A stretch of DNA of 64,000 nt, from contig NZ_JBARWZ010000261.1 of the NCBI RefSeq assembly GCF_049647105.1, positions 1 through 64,000 of the forward strand. The letters are read 5' to 3'. The stretch comes from Actinophytocola sp049647105. Lineage in GTDB: Bacteria > Actinomycetota > Actinomycetes > Mycobacteriales > Pseudonocardiaceae. The translations under genes and the position numbers were made by a program. The notes under the pieces are model-generated. The model made no database searches. It was not told the origin of the DNA and worked only from the letters and a program-made list of their open reading frames with translations. Shown here one piece after another: positions 59,894 to 64,000 of the stretch. Positions within the stretch are counted from its first letter, which is position 1; each line of letters opens with the position of its first letter.

Positions 59894-60919
59894 GTGTCGG
59901 ACATCCTCACCCCGACTGAGGAGGCACTGGCAGAGGCTCCGCCACCCACCCGTGGTGGCGGAGCCCTCCGCTACGTGCTGACGAAGATCGGCGGCGGCCT
60001 GCTCAGCTTCGCCCTCGTGATCGTGCTGGGCTTCCTGCTCTTCCGCGCCCTGCCCGGCGACGTGGTCCAGACGATGGTCCGCGGCCGGCCCGCGACGCCG
60101 GAGATGATCGCGAACCTCAGGCGCGACTACGGGCTGGACCTGCCGCTGTGGCAGCAGTTCATCAACTATGTCGGTGACCTGCTCCACGGCGACCTCGGCG
60201 ACTCCTACGTCTACCGCGTGCCGGTGCTGGAGAAGATCGGGGAGCGGTTCTGGCCGACGGTGCTGCTGGTCGGGGTGTCCACCCTGATCTCGGTGGCACT
60301 CGGGTTGTGGATGGGCACCCGGTCGGGGTGGCGGCGGGGGAGCAGGTTCGACCGGCTATCCACCGGTGTCGCACTGGCGCTGTGGTCGACGCCGACGTTC
60401 TGGCTGGGCATGCTGCTGCTCGCGGCCACGTCCGGGCTGTTCCCCACCGCGGGCATCGTCTACTCCGACACTCCGCCGGACTTCTTCTCCCAGGCACTCG
60501 ACATCGCCCACCACCTGGTGCTGCCGACGGTCACCATGGTCGCGGTCACCTACGCGCAGTACCAGCTGGTGATGCGGTCGTCGCTGATCGAGGAGATGGG
60601 CGCTGACTACCTCACCACGGCCCGCGCGAAGGGCCTGCGGGACGACGAGGTGCGGCGCAAGCACGCCGTGCCGAACGCGCTGCTGCCCACGGTCACGCTG
60701 GTGTTCCTGCACCTCGGGTTCGTGATCGCGGGTGCCATCAGCGTCGAGACCGTGTTCTCCTGGCCCGGCCTCGGCCGGCTGACCTACGACGCGTTACGGG
60801 TCGGTGACCTGCCGCTGCTGCAGGGCACCTTCCTGGTGCTGGCAGGTGCGGTGATCTTCATGAACGTGCTCGCGGACCTGCTGTACCGCGTGCTCGACCC
60901 TCGGGTGCGTGCCTCATGA
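59894..60919 (+). CDS. Dipeptide-type ABC permease, DppB-like
   Basis: 341 residues from GTG 59894 (AAGGAC upstream). Six helices and the loop TTARAKGLRDDEVRRKHAVPNALLP (EAA motif) contacting the ATPase. It overlaps the next permease gene by ATGA. Pairs with the DppC-like subunit. Confidence 0.9.
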   Translation: MSDILTPTEEALAEAPPPTRGGGALRYVLTKIGGGLLSFALVIVLGFLLFRALPGDVVQTMVRGRPATPEMIANLRRDYGLDLPLWQQFINYVGDLLHGDLGDSYVYRVPVLEKIGERFWPTVLLVGVSTLISVALGLWMGTRSGWRRGSRFDRLSTGVALALWSTPTFWLGMLLLAATSGLFPTAGIVYSDTPPDFFSQALDIAHHLVLPTVTMVAVTYAQYQLVMRSSLIEEMGADYLTTARAKGLRDDEVRRKHAVPNALLPTVTLVFLHLGFVIAGAISVETVFSWPGLGRLTYDALRVGDLPLLQGTFLVLAGAVIFMNVLADLLYRVLDPRVRAS

Positions 60920-61818
60920 CCGCGCCGTCCCCACGCGCACTGGCCTGGCGCAGGCGCGGTGCCGCGTTCGCCGCCGGGTGGCGGGAGTTCGCCAAGCAGC
61001 GCTCCGGTCTGGTCGGGCTCGGGCTGCTCGTGGTCATCGTGCTGCTCGCGCTCCTCGCGCCGGTCCTCACCGATCGCGAGGGACTCGACGTCACCAAGGC
61101 CACCGGTGGCCGGATGGAGTCGCCGAGCTGGGAGTTCCCGCTCGGCACGGACCGCCCCGGCCGCTCGGTGCTGCTGCTGACGCTGTGGAGTGCCCGGATC
61201 TCGCTGACCGTCGGGTTCGTCGCGACGCTGCTGTCGGTCGCGATCGGCACGATCATCGGCATCCTGGCCGCACACTACGGCCGCTGGGTGAACGCCGGTC
61301 TCATGCGGATCACCGACTTCTTCCTGGTGCTGCCGTCCCTGGTGCTGGCGATCGCCCTGTCGACGGTGCTGGAACGCGGCATCGGCACGATCATCCTGGC
61401 GATCGGGCTGACGTCGTGGCCCTCCGCGGCCCGGCTGGTCAGGGCGCAGACGCTCACGATCGAGGCGCGGCCCTACATCGAACGCTCGCAAGCCCTCGGC
61501 GGCGGGCACCTCCACGTGATCTCCAAGCACGTGCTGCCCGCGGTGATGCCGCTGGTGTTCGTGAACACGACCCTCGCGGTCGGCTCCGCGATCGTGGCCG
61601 AGTCGACGCTGTCGTTCCTCGGGCTCGGCGACCCGGACCCGATGCGGCCCTCCTGGGGCTCGATGCTGCGCTCGGCGTGGCTCGACTCGGCGATCATCGC
61701 GGAGGCGTGGTGGTACCTGCTACCACCCGGCATCGCGATCGGCATCGTCGTGCTGGCGTTCACCATGTGCGGGCGAGCCCTCGAGGCCGTCCTCAACCCA
61801 CGACTGCGGGAGGGCTGA
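60916..61818 (+). CDS. Dipeptide-type ABC permease, DppC-like
   Basis: 300 residues. An N-terminal cytoplasmic stretch (FAKQRSGLVGLGLL) and the FPLGTDRPGRSVL segment are characteristic, followed by six helices with an EAA loop (ERSQALGGGHLHVISKHVLPAV). Coupled by ATGA to DppB. Confidence 0.9.
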   Translation: MTAPSPRALAWRRRGAAFAAGWREFAKQRSGLVGLGLLVVIVLLALLAPVLTDREGLDVTKATGGRMESPSWEFPLGTDRPGRSVLLLTLWSARISLTVGFVATLLSVAIGTIIGILAAHYGRWVNAGLMRITDFFLVLPSLVLAIALSTVLERGIGTIILAIGLTSWPSAARLVRAQTLTIEARPYIERSQALGGGHLHVISKHVLPAVMPLVFVNTTLAVGSAIVAESTLSFLGLGDPDPMRPSWGSMLRSAWLDSAIIAEAWWYLLPPGIAIGIVVLAFTMCGRALEAVLNPRLREG

Positions 61819-61819
61819 C

Positions 61820-63445
61820 GTGCCGCTGCTCGAACTGCGGGACCTGTCGGTCCGGTACCGGAACCGGGGCGTGGAGGCGGTGCGCGGGGTCAACCTCACC
61901 CTCGACGCCGGCGAGACGCTCGGGCTGGCGGGGGAGTCCGGCTGCGGGAAGTCCACCCTCGCCATGTCGGTGCTGCGGCTGCTGCCGGTCAGCGCCGACA
62001 TCAGCGGCGAGATCCTCCTGGACGGCGAGGACATCAACACGATGAAGTGGGGCCGTCTGCGTACCGTGCGGTGGACCTCGGCCGCGATCGTGTTCCAGGG
62101 CGCGATGCACGCGCTGAACCCGGTCCGCCGGGTCCGCGAGCAGATCGCCGAGCCGATCGAGTTGCACAGTGAGACCGAGTGGTCGGCCTCTGCGCTCCGC
62201 AAGCGGGTCAACGAACTGCTCACGCAGGTGGAGCTGCCGACCGAGAAGGGCGACTCCTACCCGCACGAGCTGTCCGGCGGGCAGAAGCAACGGGTCATGA
62301 TCGCCATGGCGCTGGCGTGCGAGCCACGCTTGGTGATCGCGGACGAGCCGACCACCGCGCTCGACGTGATCGTCCAGGCCCAGGTCCTCGCGTTGATGTC
62401 GGACCTGGTGGCGAGGAAGGACATCGGGCTGGTCATGATCAGCCACGACCTCGCCGTGCTGGCCTCGACGTGCAAGCGGCTCGCCGTGATGTACCAGGGC
62501 GAGCTGGTCGAGGAGGGCGAGTCCGTGGCCGTCATCGCCGACCCCCAGCACATCCACACCAGGACCCTGGCCGCCGCGTTCCCGACCGTGGGCGACCCGG
62601 TGTCGCGGTACGCGCCCGCCACGACCACCACGATCCCGGACGCGGTACCGGAACCCGGCGACGAGCTGCTGCGCACCACCGACCTGCACGTCACGTTCCG
62701 CACGAGGGGCGTGACCCACGCGGTGGCCGGCGTCGACCTGTCGGTGCGGCGCGGTGAGATCGTCGCGCTGGTCGGCCAGTCCGGCTCCGGCAAGACCACC
62801 CTGGCCCGCACGATCCTCGGCCTGCAGGCGCCGACCAGCGGCCAGGTGACCTACGACGGGCAGCCGGTGCCGCGCTCGTCGCGGGGCCTCAAGGCCTACC
62901 GGCGGCAGGTGCAGCTGGTGCTGCAGGACCCGACGAGCGCGCTCAACCCGCGCCACTCGGTGTACGAGTCCATCGCCGAGGGCCTGCGCATCCACAAGGT
63001 GCCCGGCGACGAACGCGAGCACGTCGCCGCCGCACTGGACGCGGCGGAACTGCGGCCTCCGGAAGAGTTCATGCCGTTGTTGCCGCACCAGCTCTCCGGC
63101 GGTCAGCGGCAACGCGTGGTGATCGCCGGCGCCCTCGCGCTGGCGCCGAAGCTGCTGGTGGCCGACGAGCCGGTGGCGTCCCTCGACGCGTCCGTGCGCG
63201 GCGAGATCCTCGCGCTCCTGCTGCGGCTGCGGGCCAACCTCGGCCTTGCCGCGCTGGTCATCACCCACGACCTGGGCCTGGCGTGGAACATCGCCGACCG
63301 CGTCGCGGTGATGTACAAGGGCGAACTGGTCGAGGTCGGGCCGGTCGACGAGGTGCTGAACGCCCCGAAGCACTCCTACACGCAGTCGCTGCTGGCCGCG
63401 TTGCCGACCACCCGTCCGAAGGAAACCGACATCGCGAGCGGGTGA
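61820..63445 (+). CDS. Dipeptide-type ABC transporter double ATPase (DppD-DppF fusion)
   Basis: 541 residues with two complete ATPase domains. First: GESGCGKST, LSGGQKQRVMIAMA, LVIADEPTTALDV. Second: GQSGSGKTT, LSGGQRQRVVIAGA, LLVADEPVASLDAS. Fused DppD/F-type ATPases are common in actinobacteria. Starts one base past the permease stop (GTG). Completes the importer. Confidence 0.93.
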   Translation: MPLLELRDLSVRYRNRGVEAVRGVNLTLDAGETLGLAGESGCGKSTLAMSVLRLLPVSADISGEILLDGEDINTMKWGRLRTVRWTSAAIVFQGAMHALNPVRRVREQIAEPIELHSETEWSASALRKRVNELLTQVELPTEKGDSYPHELSGGQKQRVMIAMALACEPRLVIADEPTTALDVIVQAQVLALMSDLVARKDIGLVMISHDLAVLASTCKRLAVMYQGELVEEGESVAVIADPQHIHTRTLAAAFPTVGDPVSRYAPATTTTIPDAVPEPGDELLRTTDLHVTFRTRGVTHAVAGVDLSVRRGEIVALVGQSGSGKTTLARTILGLQAPTSGQVTYDGQPVPRSSRGLKAYRRQVQLVLQDPTSALNPRHSVYESIAEGLRIHKVPGDEREHVAAALDAAELRPPEEFMPLLPHQLSGGQRQRVVIAGALALAPKLLVADEPVASLDASVRGEILALLLRLRANLGLAALVITHDLGLAWNIADRVAVMYKGELVEVGPVDEVLNAPKHSYTQSLLAALPTTRPKETDIASG

Positions 63446-63545
63446 AAGCAGTATCTCAGGCCGGTAAAGAAGCCTTCTAACGATCAGTATTGGACGCGAC
63501 ACTCAGGGTGACGCCACTTTCTGTTGGCGCCCTGGGGGTCGTCCA

Positions 63546-63743
63546 ATGGCGAGCAGGACAACGAGTCGGGTCGTGGTCGCAGCCGCTCTGGTCGCCAAAG
63601 AACAGGGTCGGTGCTGGATGGACACGTCCGACGAGACAGTCCAGAAGTACGCCTGGGTGAAGAACATCGAAGCGTGGACGATCGCCGTCAGCAGCGGACG
63701 AGCCGCCGATGACGTGCTTCGGGCCTATGGCGGCGATCCGTAG
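63546..63743 (+). CDS. Small hypothetical protein
   Basis: 65 residues (MASRTTSRVVVAAALVAKEQGRCWM... KYAWVKNIEAWTIAVSSGRAA). GGGGGTC lies a few bases before the ATG. No family recognised; codon usage looks native. Plausible but unproven. Confidence 0.5.
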   Translation: MASRTTSRVVVAAALVAKEQGRCWMDTSDETVQKYAWVKNIEAWTIAVSSGRAADDVLRAYGGDP

Positions 63744-63948
63744 ACCGGCGTCGTGGTGGAACCCGGCTGGCTCACCCAACCTCATCCGACCTACCGGATC
63801 CCGGAGCCGTACGGCCGCTACCGAGACGTCGACGGCGCTGACCGCATCGGATGATCACTACCTGACGTATCGTCCCAGGCACGCCTGGTCGGCGAAACGC
63901 CACCGTTCCTACGAACGGACCAACCCGCCTGTGTAATCTCAGACCGCC

Positions 63949-64000
63949 ATGTCAACCACCACCGACGCCCACGGGGTGCCCCCCGCAGTGAGCACCGTAG
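63949..64000 (+). CDS. Possible gene start, cut by the window edge
   Basis: An ATG opens MSTTTDAHGVPPAVSTV and continues past the end. No clear ribosome site and too short to identify. Low confidence. Confidence 0.35.
   Translation, partial: MSTTTDAHGVPPAVSTV

Noticed and set aside
58092..63502. Long minus-strand open frames over the peptide importer
   Set aside because: The plus strand encodes complete binding-protein, permease and ATPase motifs; the minus frames have none.

Overview
The window is high-GC actinobacterial DNA. GPP34, DUF574 methyltransferase, SCO6745-type, DUF5703, DUF2231, DUF6232 and F420-dependent LLM families together suggest Actinomycetota, probably Pseudonocardiales (Lentzea/Saccharothrix-like); the genus cannot be fixed from sequence alone. 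It divides at a tRNA-Leu(GAG) gene (37497-37580, minus strand). Everything to its left (1-37.4 kb) looks accessory: regulators, decayed genes, recombinases, nucleases, helicases and a low-GC biosynthetic operon. Everything to its right (37.6-63.5 kb) looks like ordinary chromosome.

Left part in order: a truncated trypsin-like protease; an APC permease with a GPP34 protein and an acetyltransferase (0.9-3.8 kb); a DUF574 methyltransferase between a decayed and an intact copy of the same XRE-TPR regulator, with two matching palindromes (4.0-7.3 kb); an ATPase/small-protein pair and a coupled operon of PrimPol-like proteins (7.5-10.1 kb); a second XRE-TPR regulator (10.4-11.8 kb). Then comes a tightly overlapped five-gene operon (12.3-17.5 kb): MshC-like cysteine ligase, sugar-transfer-type ATP-grasp, nucleotidyltransferase, full-length archaeal-type CysRS and a 2OG-Fe(II) oxygenase. 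I know of no described pathway with this set. It looks like an unknown cysteine-derived small-molecule pathway, possibly with a self-resistance CysRS.

From 18 to 37.4 kb lies a recombination and defence-like island: a three-gene recombinase module (recombinase frameshifted), an orphan PD-(D/E)XK protein, a two-gene operon encoding a Ser/Thr kinase-UPF1-like helicase fusion and a PLD-like/S1 protein, and an oppositely oriented operon of zinc-ribbon protein, PD-(D/E)XK nuclease, 40-aa micro-ORF, Mrr-like nuclease, SF2 helicase-nuclease fusion and HNH-membrane protein (frameshifted at a G7 run). A tyrosine integrase and an AbrB-like protein close the island against the 3' end of tRNA-Leu. A decayed second AbrB copy sits at 23.0-23.3 kb, bracketing the defence-like genes.

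Right of the tRNA: M20 peptidase, alpha/beta hydrolase, DUF2231, DUF5703, YncE-like lipoprotein, aldo/keto reductase, LLM oxidoreductase, UppP, histidine phosphatase, two Pro/Gly/Gln-rich membrane proteins, GH92 mannosidase, SCO6745-type protein and an ABC exporter. Next is a small immune-like locus (53.2-54.9 kb) in which a DUF6232 membrane protein and a TIR protein carry the same short motif, at the C-terminus of one and the N-terminus of the other, resembling an amyloid-signalling pair. Last come a GNAT protein, an M55-M20 peptidase operon diverging from a complete dipeptide-type ABC importer, and short ORFs at the right edge.
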